The notes under the pieces: model-generated
Database searches by the model: none
What the model was told of the DNA's origin: nothing
Seen by the model: the letters and a program-made list of their open reading frames with translations, nothing else
Translations under genes and position numbers: made by a program
Assembly: GCA_028277905.1 (NCBI GenBank)
Contig: JANQFI010000617.1
Coordinates: 1 to 43,459, forward strand
DNA: 43,459 nt
Direction of reading: 5' to 3'
Origin: Chromatiaceae bacterium
Lineage (GTDB): Bacteria > Pseudomonadota > Gammaproteobacteria > Chromatiales > Chromatiaceae
Part shown: positions 18,970 to 28,418 of the stretch, in pieces
Layout: every line of letters starts with the position of its first letter
How positions within the stretch are numbered: the stretch's first letter is position 1

Positions 18970-19974
18970 ATGAAGCAAGAAACCCCAAGGCGCCCATCGG
19001 TGGCGCGAGGCAGACGACTCGGCACGACGCTGGGCGCCGCGTTGAGTGCCGCCCTGTGCGGCGGACCCGCGGCGGCCGGGGACATAGTGGCCGAGCCGAA
19101 GTTCTCGGTGGACTCGGCATCCCCGGCGATCTTGGATCATGGCGTCACACCGGACGATATCTTGATCGCTGGCCCCGCCATTCATACCGAGGGCCGGGAC
19201 CTCGGCCTGATCGACGCCTTCCTCACGGGCTTCTATGATGACCTGGATGCCCTGTCGTTCGGCCGGGACCCGATCAACCCGACGCCTGAGCGCAATCAGG
19301 TGTACTTCTCCGTCGACCGCGTCGCGGTCGGCGTGAAGGACGTCGGCGACGTCTATCGCGAGGCACGTCCGGGAGTCGAAGAGGCGTCCGGCGATGTGTT
19401 CCGGGCGCTGCCGCCGATGGGCAGCAACGTTCAATTTGTCGACGAAGAGCAACTCGGCCTGGAGCCGGGTTTCTTCGGGGACGACTTGGATGCGCTGGAG
19501 CTGGATACCGAGCCAGACCCCTTCGTGTATTTCTCGATCGATTACCTGTCGGCAACCAATGGCCAGGGGACCTTGGACCTCGCCGCCGACATTCTGGTGA
19601 GCGATCGTGCCGGCAGCTGGAGCGTATACGCCCCCTATTGGTCGATGGGGTTGGACGAGGACGATGATCTCGATGCGCTGGCGCTGTGGGACGCATGGGT
19701 GCTCGATACCATCGCCGACGCGAACATCGATTTCGCTCTGTTCTCCCTCGATTCCTTCTCGCCAACGGTAATTGCCGGAGCGGCGAATCCCGGCGACATT
19801 CTGTATACGGAATTCGACGGAAGCTTCTCGATCTGGGCCACCGCAACCGAAATCGGCTTGACCGTCGACGACGAGCTGAACGCCCTCGACACCATCCCGC
19901 TTCCCGTTCCGCTCGCACTGCTGCTTCCGGGCCTCGCGCTGCTGGGCCTCTGGCGGCACCACACCCGCCACTGA
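18970..19974 (+). CDS. Exported DDLDAL-repeat protein with PEP-CTERM-like sorting tail
   Basis: This 334-aa protein has a signal peptide (basic RGRR, then a hydrophobic run, AAA-G near 37). The C-terminal tail is IPLPVPLALLLPGLALLGLW followed by RHHTRH: a proline-rich turn, one helix and a basic end, as in VPLPA/PEP-CTERM sorting signals. The body consists of about four imperfect units of some 70 residues, each with DDLDAL or a variant (90-95, 171-176, 232-237, DDELNAL 300-306), preceded by an LGL-type motif; three units also have a VYFSVD/VYFSID/LFSLD strand. I choose ATG 18970 with GAGG about ten bases upstream; the open frame extends to 18772 without a signal sequence. Surface or matrix placement is likely; function unknown. 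Confidence 0.75.
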   Translation: MKQETPRRPSVARGRRLGTTLGAALSAALCGGPAAAGDIVAEPKFSVDSASPAILDHGVTPDDILIAGPAIHTEGRDLGLIDAFLTGFYDDLDALSFGRDPINPTPERNQVYFSVDRVAVGVKDVGDVYREARPGVEEASGDVFRALPPMGSNVQFVDEEQLGLEPGFFGDDLDALELDTEPDPFVYFSIDYLSATNGQGTLDLAADILVSDRAGSWSVYAPYWSMGLDEDDDLDALALWDAWVLDTIADANIDFALFSLDSFSPTVIAGAANPGDILYTEFDGSFSIWATATEIGLTVDDELNALDTIPLPVPLALLLPGLALLGLWRHHTRH

Positions 19975-19999
19975 GCGAATACGACGAGGAGGAAAGAAG

Positions 20000-20560
20000 A
20001 TGACCGGAAAGACCGTGCTGCATGTATGGTTGACCGCCGCGCTCGCTTGGGCGGCGCCTGCGGCGGCCCAAGACACCACGGACCTCGGCAAGGGCTACGA
20101 CTATGTCTTCTATGGCTGGTCACCCGCCTACGGCCCGGGCGGCCCCGGCAACCGCGCCATGTTGCTGATGGACTTGGACGACACGGCGGGCACCGAGCCG
20201 GCACCCCCCGTAGGCGCCAGCTTCGACAAGAACTTCAAGACCCTGGTAGAGAACAGCCAAACCTCCGGCAGGCTCGACGAACACTCCTACACAGCCCACC
20301 GCGTGCCCGGCTGGGAGCTGCTGAACGCCCCCGACGGCACGCCCTACCGCTGGCGCTTCACCACCTCCGAAGGCCCGCGCGCGACCGACCCCGGCGAGCC
20401 GCGCATCGAGCAGAACGCCATCTTCGAATACTACGACCAGCACTACCTGCGCTCAGTGATGGACGTGGTGCATAACGGCGCTTGGACAAGGTATCTGACC
20501 AATTGCGAGTTCGAGGATTGCAGAGTCGAAGAGCCCGAGTACCGCACGCAGCCAAACTAG
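20000..20560 (+). CDS. Small secreted protein of unknown function
   Basis: This 186-aa protein has a clear signal peptide (VLHVWLTAALAWAAPAAAQ). The mature part is rich in aromatic and acidic residues, with YDYVFYGWSPAYGPGG near its start and a two-cysteine end, NCEFEDCRVEEPEY. I recognise no family. A purine-rich AGGAGGAAAGAAG upstream is a strong ribosome binding site. It lies 25 bases after the DDLDAL protein and 30 bases before the subtilase on the same strand, so the three are probably co-transcribed. Confidence 0.7.
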   Translation: MTGKTVLHVWLTAALAWAAPAAAQDTTDLGKGYDYVFYGWSPAYGPGGPGNRAMLLMDLDDTAGTEPAPPVGASFDKNFKTLVENSQTSGRLDEHSYTAHRVPGWELLNAPDGTPYRWRFTTSEGPRATDPGEPRIEQNAIFEYYDQHYLRSVMDVVHNGAWTRYLTNCEFEDCRVEEPEYRTQPN

Positions 20561-20590
20561 TGCCGCGGGCAGCAACCTGAGGAGCGAATC

Positions 20591-23500
20591 ATGAACAGCA
20601 TCAAGCGCGGCTGCGTTCTCGCGGTCGCCGCCGTCGGCGGTCTCTGGTGGACCGGCGTCACGGCCCAGGTCACTCCGACCCTGGATGCGGACACCTCGGA
20701 CCGCGCCGGTGTGTCGCAGCTGCAGAGCGTCACACTCGGTGGCACAAACCTGCAGCAGTTCGGCTTCACCACGACGGTGAGCTTCAATGGCACGCCGGTG
20801 CCGCCCTCAGACGTACTGTCCCTGAGTCCAGAGCGCGTCGTCGTGCTCGTTCCGGCCGGCTTCTCGCCACCGGTGGAGAGGGTTTCGGTGGTCGTTGCCG
20901 TGGACGGCGAGAGCACCGACCCATTGGACTTCGACGTGGTCACTGATGCGCCTCTGGCTGATGACGAGGTGCTGGTCAGGCCGATGAATGGCGCCTTCAT
21001 TGGTATGATCTCTGGTCTGGCGGACCTGCTGATCACCGGGGCGATTCCGCTCGATACCGCGATCTGGTGGCGCCTGCAGATCCAAGACGGAGGCAGTATC
21101 GCGCAGGCGATCGCCGACCTGTTCGCGACCGGGCTAGTCGCCTCGGCGGAGGCGGTCCTGCCCGTGCAGGAAGACGCGAATGGAGGCAAGCTACCGAGCA
21201 AGCAGACGGTAGAGGTCCCCCCGAACGACCCGCGCTTCGCCGAGCAGTATGGTCCGCAGCGCATCCGGGCGGTCGACAACACCGACCAGCTGGACGCCTT
21301 CGCGATCTCGAAGGCTGACGACACCAGCATTGCCATCGTCGACACTGGTGTCGATGCGACGCATGAGGACTTGGTCGGCAACAAGATGGTCGCCGGCTGG
21401 GACTTCGTGGACGGCGACAACGACCCCAACGACGGCGGCAGCCATGGCACCCATGTCGCCGGCACCGCGGGGGCCTACACGGACAACAACAAGGGCATCG
21501 TCGGCATCGCGCCAAACGCCGACCTGATCGCCGAGCGCGTGCTCGGCCCCACCGGCGGCAAGAACGAGTGGGTGGCGGCAGGCATCAAGCACGCGGCGGG
21601 GCTCGGCGCCGATGTGATCAACCTGAGCCTCGGCTCCACCGCGCCAAGCAAGCTGATCCGTGATGCCGTGTTCGGCGCCATCGGGCAAGGGGTGGTCGTC
21701 GTGGCGTCCAGCGGCAACAACGGCGAGAAGGGCGACCCCCCGGGGTATCCAGCGGCGTTTTCCCATCCAAGCGCCCCGGACGGGTTGATCGCGGCGGCCA
21801 ACAGCAACGCGAGCGACCGCATCCACAGTACCTCGACCAAAGGGTCTTACGTGGATGTGGCCGCCCCTGGCACGGATATCTTGGCCTCCATCCCGGGCAA
21901 CGATTATGGCCTCAAGACCGGCACATCCATGGCCGCCCCGCACGCCTCCGGCTTGGCCGCGCTGATGCTGGGTGCCGCACGGATGCTCTATGGCGCGGAG
22001 CTGACGCCGACCCAGATCGAGTGTCTGATGGAGATCACCGCGGTGGATATCGAAGAGGAGGACTTCGATATCAAGTCAGGCCATGGCCGCATCGATGCAT
22101 ACGCCGCCGTGCACTCGGTCATGAGTCTCGCGACGGACTTCCATCTGCTGCCGCCGGAGTGCAACACCTGGCGACCGAGCAGCTTCCCCACGCTCGATCC
22201 ACGTGAAGACGAGGACGGCGACGGCGACATCGATCTGCCGCCGGTACTCGCCATCCCCGGCGTGCTGCCCGGCCAGGGCCATCCGGACCAGGTGATCCCG
22301 ATCACCACGGACAACGCCATCGCACTGGCCGCGGCGCTGGAGAGCACAGCGGGAGCCGGCGACCATACGACGCTGCGTATCGACATCCCCGGCGATGTGC
22401 TGGCCACGGAATATCCGGGTGTGCCCATTAGCGACAGCGTCCTGACGCCGGACGACCAATATGGCCTAGTCGTCGAGCGTATGGATAGAGTTCCGTTCGC
22501 GCGGGTCCTGCGCATCCGGCTGGCGGACGACAGCACCGCGCCGGTGAGCGTACATACTCCAGTGACGGAGCTGACCGTAACTCCGGACAGCGAGCAGGCA
22601 CTGCTCGGCACGGTCCGCGACCTTGTCGTCATCGACGTCGCAACGCCCGGAAGCGACAGCCTGGACATCAACGCCATCACTGCGGCCTCGGTGACACCGG
22701 ACAGTGCCGACGGGCTCGTGGGCGAGCCAAACGGCGTGCAGGTCATCGAGCTCGACCAGGACCCGCCCTCCGCAACGCTGCTCGAGACGACCGGCATCCC
22801 CATCACCGGACCCGTGGTGACCTCGGACGGTGCCCGCGCCGTGGTCGGCACGCCGACTGGCGTGGCAATCATCGATCCGGCCGGCCCCAGCGTCGTGGCG
22901 ACCGTGGCGAGCGGCGTACCCGCAACCAACATTGCGCTGACGCCGAGTGACGCCTTTGCCGTTTACGCCACCACGGACCCCGTGGACGGTACGGAGCTGA
23001 TCCGCATCAACATCGCGACGGCGAGCTCCCTGAGTCGCTCGCTTGCGGCGCTGCCGGTAACCGATATCCATATCACCTCGGACAGCGCCCGAGCCGTGGT
23101 CGGCACGCAGGACGGCATCTCGGTGGTAAGCCTCGTGACCGGTACCGTCGACCCCGTGCCCGCGCCGGGTGGCGAACCCCTGCGTACCGGCCTGTCGCTC
23201 TATCCGGACGACAGCTGGGCCACGGTCGGCATCGCGCCGGGCGTCTGGTGCGTCGATCCGGTGACGCTCGCCGCTAAGATCGTGACGACCACCACAATGC
23301 CGCTGACCAATGTATCGATCGCCCCCGATAACAGCATCGGTGTCATCGGCATCGAGAGCGGCGTCGCCCTAGCCGACTGCAAAGAGGACCCGGTGCAGCC
23401 CGCCGATGAGATCGGCATGGCTCAACCGGTGATCGCGGCGACGGTCACACCCGACGGCACCAAGGCGGTGATCGGCACCCTGGCCGGCTTCCACGTGCTG

Positions 23501-23629
23501 AACCTAGGGACCGAATCGCAGGTGCAGGTCTCGCCGAAGCCGCCGGTGCTGAACTGGCTGCCCGACGACACCCAGCCGCCGTTGAACCCGCTCGGCGAGC
23601 GAGGGCGTCCAGGCCCGGCGGACGGCTGA
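20591..23629 (+). CDS. Secreted subtilisin-like serine protease with TIG-like and repeat domains
   Basis: This is a 1012-aa protein with a signal peptide (about residues 1-25). Residues about 26-110 look like an IPT/TIG beta-sandwich. The S8 protease domain has its triad at Asp251 (IAIVDTGVDATHEDL), His285 (GGSHGTHVAGT) and Ser446 (GTSMAAPHASG), with SSGNNG for the oxyanion Asn. A calcium-type loop, DEDGDGDID, links to a tail of about nine to ten repeats of the pattern TPDxxxAVVGTxxGVxVID, likely a beta-propeller or beta-helix. All catalytic residues are present, so it should be active outside the cytoplasm. It is the third gene of the exported-protein cluster; the neighbouring repeat protein is a possible substrate (inference). 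Confidence 0.9.
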   Translation: MNSIKRGCVLAVAAVGGLWWTGVTAQVTPTLDADTSDRAGVSQLQSVTLGGTNLQQFGFTTTVSFNGTPVPPSDVLSLSPERVVVLVPAGFSPPVERVSVVVAVDGESTDPLDFDVVTDAPLADDEVLVRPMNGAFIGMISGLADLLITGAIPLDTAIWWRLQIQDGGSIAQAIADLFATGLVASAEAVLPVQEDANGGKLPSKQTVEVPPNDPRFAEQYGPQRIRAVDNTDQLDAFAISKADDTSIAIVDTGVDATHEDLVGNKMVAGWDFVDGDNDPNDGGSHGTHVAGTAGAYTDNNKGIVGIAPNADLIAERVLGPTGGKNEWVAAGIKHAAGLGADVINLSLGSTAPSKLIRDAVFGAIGQGVVVVASSGNNGEKGDPPGYPAAFSHPSAPDGLIAAANSNASDRIHSTSTKGSYVDVAAPGTDILASIPGNDYGLKTGTSMAAPHASGLAALMLGAARMLYGAELTPTQIECLMEITAVDIEEEDFDIKSGHGRIDAYAAVHSVMSLATDFHLLPPECNTWRPSSFPTLDPREDEDGDGDIDLPPVLAIPGVLPGQGHPDQVIPITTDNAIALAAALESTAGAGDHTTLRIDIPGDVLATEYPGVPISDSVLTPDDQYGLVVERMDRVPFARVLRIRLADDSTAPVSVHTPVTELTVTPDSEQALLGTVRDLVVIDVATPGSDSLDINAITAASVTPDSADGLVGEPNGVQVIELDQDPPSATLLETTGIPITGPVVTSDGARAVVGTPTGVAIIDPAGPSVVATVASGVPATNIALTPSDAFAVYATTDPVDGTELIRINIATASSLSRSLAALPVTDIHITSDSARAVVGTQDGISVVSLVTGTVDPVPAPGGEPLRTGLSLYPDDSWATVGIAPGVWCVDPVTLAAKIVTTTTMPLTNVSIAPDNSIGVIGIESGVALADCKEDPVQPADEIGMAQPVIAATVTPDGTKAVIGTLAGFHVLNLGTESQVQVSPKPPVLNWLPDDTQPPLNPLGERGRPGPADG

Positions 23630-25195
23630 CACACTACCATCACAGCGATCCACACCTAGGCCCCGCAGGCGGTGCGGCAGACCCGCGCCGCCACCGCTGC
23701 TCCACCCGGCGCGGCGGTGGGGTCCAGGTCGCGTGTACAAACACGGCGCCATCCAAGCTCAGGGTGACACACCATGCTCGCTCATGGTCATGTAAAACAT
23801 TGATTATTCTTCCCTTAGCCCGACTTCGACTATTCGACCCAGAATCTGCTTATTTCGGGCCCCTACGCGAGCGCAATCTCCTGATTTGACAGGCATCAAA
23901 TTGCCGAATCTGCCTGTAGTGCCAACCTTCCCCGTTGCTTCGCTCGCCTTCGTCCGCGACACTGGTGGGAAGGAAGCGCTGCAGCAACGATCTCAGCGAC
24001 TGCTCGGGGGGATCTGTAGTGCCGACCTGTCGCGTCCAGAAACCACAGATCAATAGGTTACGCTGCAATTTCGCCTGACATAGTCGAAGTCGGGTTAGGA
24101 GGATCACGCCAATAATTGGACATGACCGGCCCGCTCCTTCCTTGGTTGGGAGGTCAAGAATCCATGGGTTATCGTCGATGCTAGCTGAGAGTATCCAAGA
24201 GAAGCGATCCGTCGACGTCGACCGCCGTTTGGATTTGCATGCAGCGATAGGGCCCTTTGTCGGAGAAATCACGAGCTTGGTTCGGCATTGAGTCAGGTGC
24301 TGCCGCTGATCATTCTTCCCTACGTAGAGCCTCATAACGCCGAATGCGTCGCGCGGCGCTTGCCGCACTCGGTGCAACGACTATTGTCGTTGTCGGATAG
24401 ATGATCGCGCTCCGCGCTTGCTGAATGATTCCGATTCACGGCATGAACCGCCGGCTCGCGGCTCTCGTGCTGCCGGTGTTATCGCCCCTTACTCCACTCT
24501 TCACCTAATTGTAAACGTCGAGACCGCCACGCGGAGATCATTGGACAACCCGGCCCGCGAATGTGTTGAATTTTCTGATAGTTGGAACGATCGTCGTCCT
24601 TGATGTATCATTGCGCAAGCTGAGCTCGAGCGGTGGGAAAGCATGTGCCAATGCGACCTGCTTCCCGATCAAGATGATCGGGCGCCAGCCTAAGGCGATT
24701 TCTGTCAACAAGCATACCGCCTGGCTTGTCTTTTCGCCCGCCTTCTTTGTCGCGGCAGCGGGCACAGAGCTCGACCATGCGCCCGCTGCCGCTCCTTGAA
24801 GGCGAGCGAAAATCCTGCGCCATTCGGTATGTTTGTTTCCGGCAATCGCCTGAGCCGATTCCCAACCGGATGCACGGGCCATTCTCGGGCACTCGACAAC
24901 GATCTCCCTCGCCGAGAGCGCGGCCGGCGGACGGTGGCGCGATCGCGGGCCGTTTGAGATGGGCGCGGATCGGCCGACGCCCTCGCCTTTGGTGATGCCG
25001 TGGGGCCGCGCGAAGCGGGTCGTCTTGGGGAGCGCACCAGCCTCGGACCTGCTGCCGCCGTGTCTGGACTCGGCCGCGGCGCTATGATTACTGCAAGTGC
25101 GGACCGTCCACGAGCGTCGGGTGCGAGCGGCCGCGATGAGCAAGACGCGATAGAGCACGACGCGACAGAGCACGAACAGTATGGGAGGGCCGATG
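23630..25195. other. 1.6-kb gene-poor region with a full repeat copy
   Basis: No frame here has a recognisable domain. The longest minus-strand frame (23850-24377, 175 codons) has a composition unlike its neighbours and no family resemblance. Base composition between about 23760 and 24650 looks less GC-rich than the flanks. The region contains the full dispersed element at 24691-24853 and possibly the start of another tandem copy at 24851. Confidence 0.5.
24691..24853 (+). repeat. Full 163-bp dispersed element with terminal inverted repeats
   Basis: The ends are TAAGGCGATT and AATCGCCTGA. The copy is nearly identical to the reverse complement of 10462-10624 and has the same length. The core has GCAGCGGGCA/TGCGCCCGCTGC complementarity. 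TGAGCCGATTCCC at 24851 resembles the start of a further copy, echoing the tandem pair at 1-259. Confidence 0.85.
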
Positions 25196-25915
25196 ATGGT
25201 GGAAGCGGCACTGGAGCGTCGGGTGGACACGCTCGAAGAGTACATGAAGGAGCTCAGCTACCAGTCCATGCGGACCGAGATGGAGCTGGCCAGGCTCGCG
25301 CGCGAGATGCGCGAGTTCAAGAACGAGATGCGCGACTTCAAGGACGAGATGCGCGAGTTCAAGAACGAGATGCGCGACTTCAAGGACGAGATGCGCGACT
25401 TCAAGAACGAGATGCGCGCGTTCAGGGACGAGGCCGAGCGGGACCGCAAGCGCATGGACAAGCAGTGGGGAGAGCTCTCCAATCGGCTCGGTACCCTGGC
25501 CGAGGACATCGTGGCGCCGAACCTGCCGCGCATCGCGCGTGAGCTGCTCGGCTGCGAGACGCCGGAGCTGGTCGGAGTGCGGCTCGTCCGCCATCTGGGC
25601 GGTGCGACCTACGAGCTGGATGCCTTGGTGGTCTGCCCGGGGCTGGCGTTGGTCAACGAGACCAAATCCAAGCTCAAGGGCAAGCATCTGGACGAGTTGG
25701 TCGAGAAGGTCGCGGCCTTCCCGAATTTCTATCCCGAGTTTCGACGCGAGCGGGTCCTCGGCATCGCCGCCAGCCTGAGCATCGACGTATCGCTGGTCCA
25801 CCGGGCGACGCGGCTTGGACTCTTGGTCATGGGCATGGGCGACGACACCATGGAGGTGCTGAATCCCGAAGTCGTCGCCGGGGGCGCCGATCGGGCGGTA
25901 CCGGGCGAGGCCTGA
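25196..25915 (+). CDS. Coiled-coil protein with PD-(D/E)XK nuclease-like domain (DUF3782-like)
   Basis: This 239-aa protein has an N-terminal coiled coil with six seven-residue repeats of the form EMRxFKx (residues 37-78). The C-terminal domain carries YELDALVV then LVNETKSKLKGKHLDEL, which gives the D...ExK arrangement of PD-(D/E)XK folds. The family is widespread and uncharacterised, often with expanded coiled coils. I choose ATG 25196 because GGAGG (25184-25188) sits seven bases upstream; ATG 25193 is equally in frame and the further ATG at 25181 lies upstream of that site. No neighbouring methylase or toxin gene is seen. A nuclease role is inferred from the motif only. Confidence 0.75.
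   Translation: MVEAALERRVDTLEEYMKELSYQSMRTEMELARLAREMREFKNEMRDFKDEMREFKNEMRDFKDEMRDFKNEMRAFRDEAERDRKRMDKQWGELSNRLGTLAEDIVAPNLPRIARELLGCETPELVGVRLVRHLGGATYELDALVVCPGLALVNETKSKLKGKHLDELVEKVAAFPNFYPEFRRERVLGIAASLSIDVSLVHRATRLGLLVMGMGDDTMEVLNPEVVAGGADRAVPGEA
25304..25429 (+). repeat. Six tandem 21-bp in-frame repeats
   Basis: Six units of GAGATGCGCGA(G/C)TTCAAG(A/G)AC lie head to tail at 25304, 25325, 25346, 25367, 25388 and 25409. Each encodes one seven-residue coiled-coil heptad, with alternating EF-N and DF-D forms. The last unit is the most diverged. Exact 21-base units mean copy number can change without a frameshift. Confidence 0.95.
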
Positions 25916-25974
25916 CGCCGCCACAGGGGCGCCTTGTGCGCCATCCGCGAAGCCCGAGGCTGCTGCTCTGTGCC

Positions 25975-27480
25975 ATGCACCGTCGCGCGCTTCTGACCGC
26001 CTTGGCCGGTGCCCTGCCTGCCGGGCTTGCCGCGGGCTGCGCGCGGCGCACCCATGCCCAAGACGCCCTGCGCTTCGCGGTCGCCACCGAGCCCCGCAAC
26101 CTGGATCCGCGCCTTGCCACAGATGCGCTGTCGGAGCGGGTGAATCGACTGCTGTACGCGCGCCTGGTGGCATTCGACGGCGCGAGTCGACCCGTGCCGG
26201 GCATCGCCGATTTCGAGCAACCGACCCCGAAGCACTGGCGCTTTCGGCTGCGCGACGGCATCGCGCCCTTCGCCGACGGTGAGCCGGTGCGGGCGGCCGA
26301 CGTCGCGGCGACCTATGAATCGGCATTGGACCCGGCGACGGCCTCGCACCACCGCGCCGTGCTGTCGGTGATCGAGCGCATCCGCGTGCTGGACGAACGG
26401 ACGCTGGAGTTGCGCCTGCGGGAGCCCGAGCCACTGTTTCCCTACCACCTGGGTATAGGTATCCAGCCGGCTCGGCTCGTCGAGGCCGGGCACGGCTTTC
26501 AGCGTGAGCCCCTGGGCAGCGGTCCGCTTAGGCTTGCGGACTGGCCGGACCCGGGCCGGTTGCGGCTGCGACGCCGTGCCGATGGCCAGGTCATCGAGCT
26601 CCTGACCGTCAAGGACCCCAATGTGCGGGTGATGAAGCTGCTGCGGGGGGAGGTGCAGCTGCTGCAGAACGACCTGCCCCCGGAACTGGTGGGCTACCTG
26701 GAGCGGCAGCCGCGGGTGCGCGTGGCCCGGGCGGCGGGGGTGAACTTCTCCTACCTAGGCTTCAACCTTGCCGACCCGGCCACCGGACAGTCCCGGGTGC
26801 GTCGGGCCATTGCTCACGCCCTGGACCGCTCCGCCATCCTGAAGCACCTGTTCCGCGGCGGTGGCCGGCTCGCGGAGGCGCTGTTTCCGCCGGAGCACTG
26901 GGCCGGTGCGGATGACCTATCGCCCTATGCGTTCGCTCCGGGGCTGGCCCGGCGCCTGCTCCGCGAGGCGGGCTATGGCCCCGAGCGGCGGCTTCGGCTC
27001 GGCTACAAGACCTCCAGCGACCCCTTTCGGCTGCGTCTAGCGACGGTGATCCAGGCGCAGCTCGCCGCCGTGGGCATCGAGGCGCGGGTACAGAGCTACG
27101 ATTGGGGCACCTTCTTCGGCGACGTCAAGGCCGGGCGCTTCCAGCTCTACAGCCTCACCTGGGTGGGGGTGCAGAGCCCGGACATCTTCCGCTATGCCTT
27201 CCACAGTGCGTCCCTGCCGCCGGACGGCGCCAACCGCGGGCGCTACGCGAGCGCCGAGGCCGATCGGCTCATCGACACCGCGGCCGCCGCAGGCGAGCCG
27301 GCGCGGCAGGCGGCGCTGTACCTTGAGCTCCAGCACCTGCTGCACCGGGACCTGCCGTATCTGCCGCTGTGGTTCGAGGACCAGGTGCTGGCCACCGGGC
27401 CGGGCATCGCCGGCTACCGGCTCGCGCCGGATGGGGCTTACGATGGGCTCGCGACCGTGACACGCGCGGCTGCGGCCTGA
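25975..27480 (+). CDS. ABC transporter substrate-binding lipoprotein (peptide/opine family 5)
   Basis: This 501-aa extracytoplasmic solute receptor resembles DppA/OppA-type proteins. The start at ATG 25975 gives RRALLTALAGALPAGLAAGC, a signal peptide ending in a lipobox (LAAGC), so it should be a lipid-anchored periplasmic protein. Family blocks are FAVATEPRNLDPRLATD at the N-terminus, FRLRDGIAPFADGEPVRAAD, and RRAIAHALDRSAILKHL near residue 285. A GTG at 25936 would extend it by 13 residues. No permease or ATPase genes of the transporter are adjacent, so it is an orphan receptor here; the substrate is unknown. Confidence 0.88.
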   Translation: MHRRALLTALAGALPAGLAAGCARRTHAQDALRFAVATEPRNLDPRLATDALSERVNRLLYARLVAFDGASRPVPGIADFEQPTPKHWRFRLRDGIAPFADGEPVRAADVAATYESALDPATASHHRAVLSVIERIRVLDERTLELRLREPEPLFPYHLGIGIQPARLVEAGHGFQREPLGSGPLRLADWPDPGRLRLRRRADGQVIELLTVKDPNVRVMKLLRGEVQLLQNDLPPELVGYLERQPRVRVARAAGVNFSYLGFNLADPATGQSRVRRAIAHALDRSAILKHLFRGGGRLAEALFPPEHWAGADDLSPYAFAPGLARRLLREAGYGPERRLRLGYKTSSDPFRLRLATVIQAQLAAVGIEARVQSYDWGTFFGDVKAGRFQLYSLTWVGVQSPDIFRYAFHSASLPPDGANRGRYASAEADRLIDTAAAAGEPARQAALYLELQHLLHRDLPYLPLWFEDQVLATGPGIAGYRLAPDGAYDGLATVTRAAAA

Positions 27481-27655
27481 GGCCAATGCGCATGGCCGGC
27501 TCATCTGCACGGCCAACGATCCTGTGCGCGGGAAGGGCTCCGAAACAAGGTGAGCATGGAGCTACGAAACACGCGCAGCACGCGAAAGGGGGGACCGATT
27601 GTCGACAGCAGGGCGGCGAGGGCGAGGATGGCTCGGATCACGACGAAAGGGTGCA

Positions 27656-28144
27656 TTAGCGCACCAAATCGACGATCCGCCAGTCCCTGCCCTCCAGACC
27701 CAGCACCACGTGAGTCTCACTGCCGAGCGGACCAATGCGGATGACGAAGCGGTTCCAGGACTCGAAGAAGGCGAAGTCGATGGCGTCGATGAACAGCGCC
27801 GGGCGGTTGTCGGTGGTGCGCTCTGCGGACTCACGCAGGGCGTTGCGGACCCAGTCCAGGGTGATGCCCTGCTCCAACGCGGCGTCGCCGAGGCGGGTCA
27901 GGTTGGCCTTGAGCCAGGCGACGACCTGGTCGGCGTCGGGCCCAGAGCGGGGCTCGAAGGCTGGGACCACCCGCTCGAGCCGTTGGCGATAGCTGGCCTG
28001 GATGGCGGCGAGGCTCACGTAGGGGGCGAGCGCCTTAGGGTCCGGGTTCCGCACGGCATCGTCCAGCCGGAACACCGTGTAGAAGGGCCAGAGGCCGTAG
28101 CCGAGTGCCGCCAGCAGCAGCAGGTAGCCCAGGATGCGTCCCAT
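27656..28144 (-). CDS. DUF2939-like small exported or membrane-anchored protein
   Basis: This 162-aa protein has an N-terminal hydrophobic helix (ILGYLLLLAALGYGLWPFY) followed by RLDDAVRNPDPKALAPYV, typical of the DUF2939 family. The C-terminal part forms a likely beta-rich domain ending LGLEGRDWRIVDLVR. I choose ATG 28144 because it places the helix at the start; the open frame continues to 28441 without a plausible signal. It is divergent from cca. Function unknown. Confidence 0.75.
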   Translation of the reverse strand: MGRILGYLLLLAALGYGLWPFYTVFRLDDAVRNPDPKALAPYVSLAAIQASYRQRLERVVPAFEPRSGPDADQVVAWLKANLTRLGDAALEQGITLDWVRNALRESAERTTDNRPALFIDAIDFAFFESWNRFVIRIGPLGSETHVVLGLEGRDWRIVDLVR

Positions 28145-28418
28145 GGAAATCTTGCCCGCAAGCACGAACTGGAGGCGGCATTCTACTGGCATGCATGCTG
28201 GGTGACTTTGCCCAGGAGTTGGCGCGTCATCCGAGAGACCCGGTCGGACACCTTGGCCGCGGTGGTTATAATCGACCGACCTCTTGTTTCGGGATGCCGC
28301 CGATGGCAGCGCAGTGCCCAGACCGATTCGGGCGCTTGGCTGCGCGCCCGGAGATTGCCGCGGTGCCGTTGCAACCTGTTGATCAAAAAGGCCCAAGCTG
28401 CCCAGCAGCGCGCCGTTT

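Noticed and set aside
23683..23714. CCGCGCCG/CGGCGCGG inverted repeat after the subtilase as terminator
   Set aside because: Only eight base pairs, 16-base loop, no T-run; common by chance in this GC-rich DNA.
23850..24377. 175-codon minus-strand frame
   Set aside because: No ribosome binding site, no recognisable domain, unlike composition; no evidence of a real protein.
24851..24890. Second tandem copy of the dispersed element after 24853
   Set aside because: Only the first dozen bases resemble the element start; not enough to call a copy.
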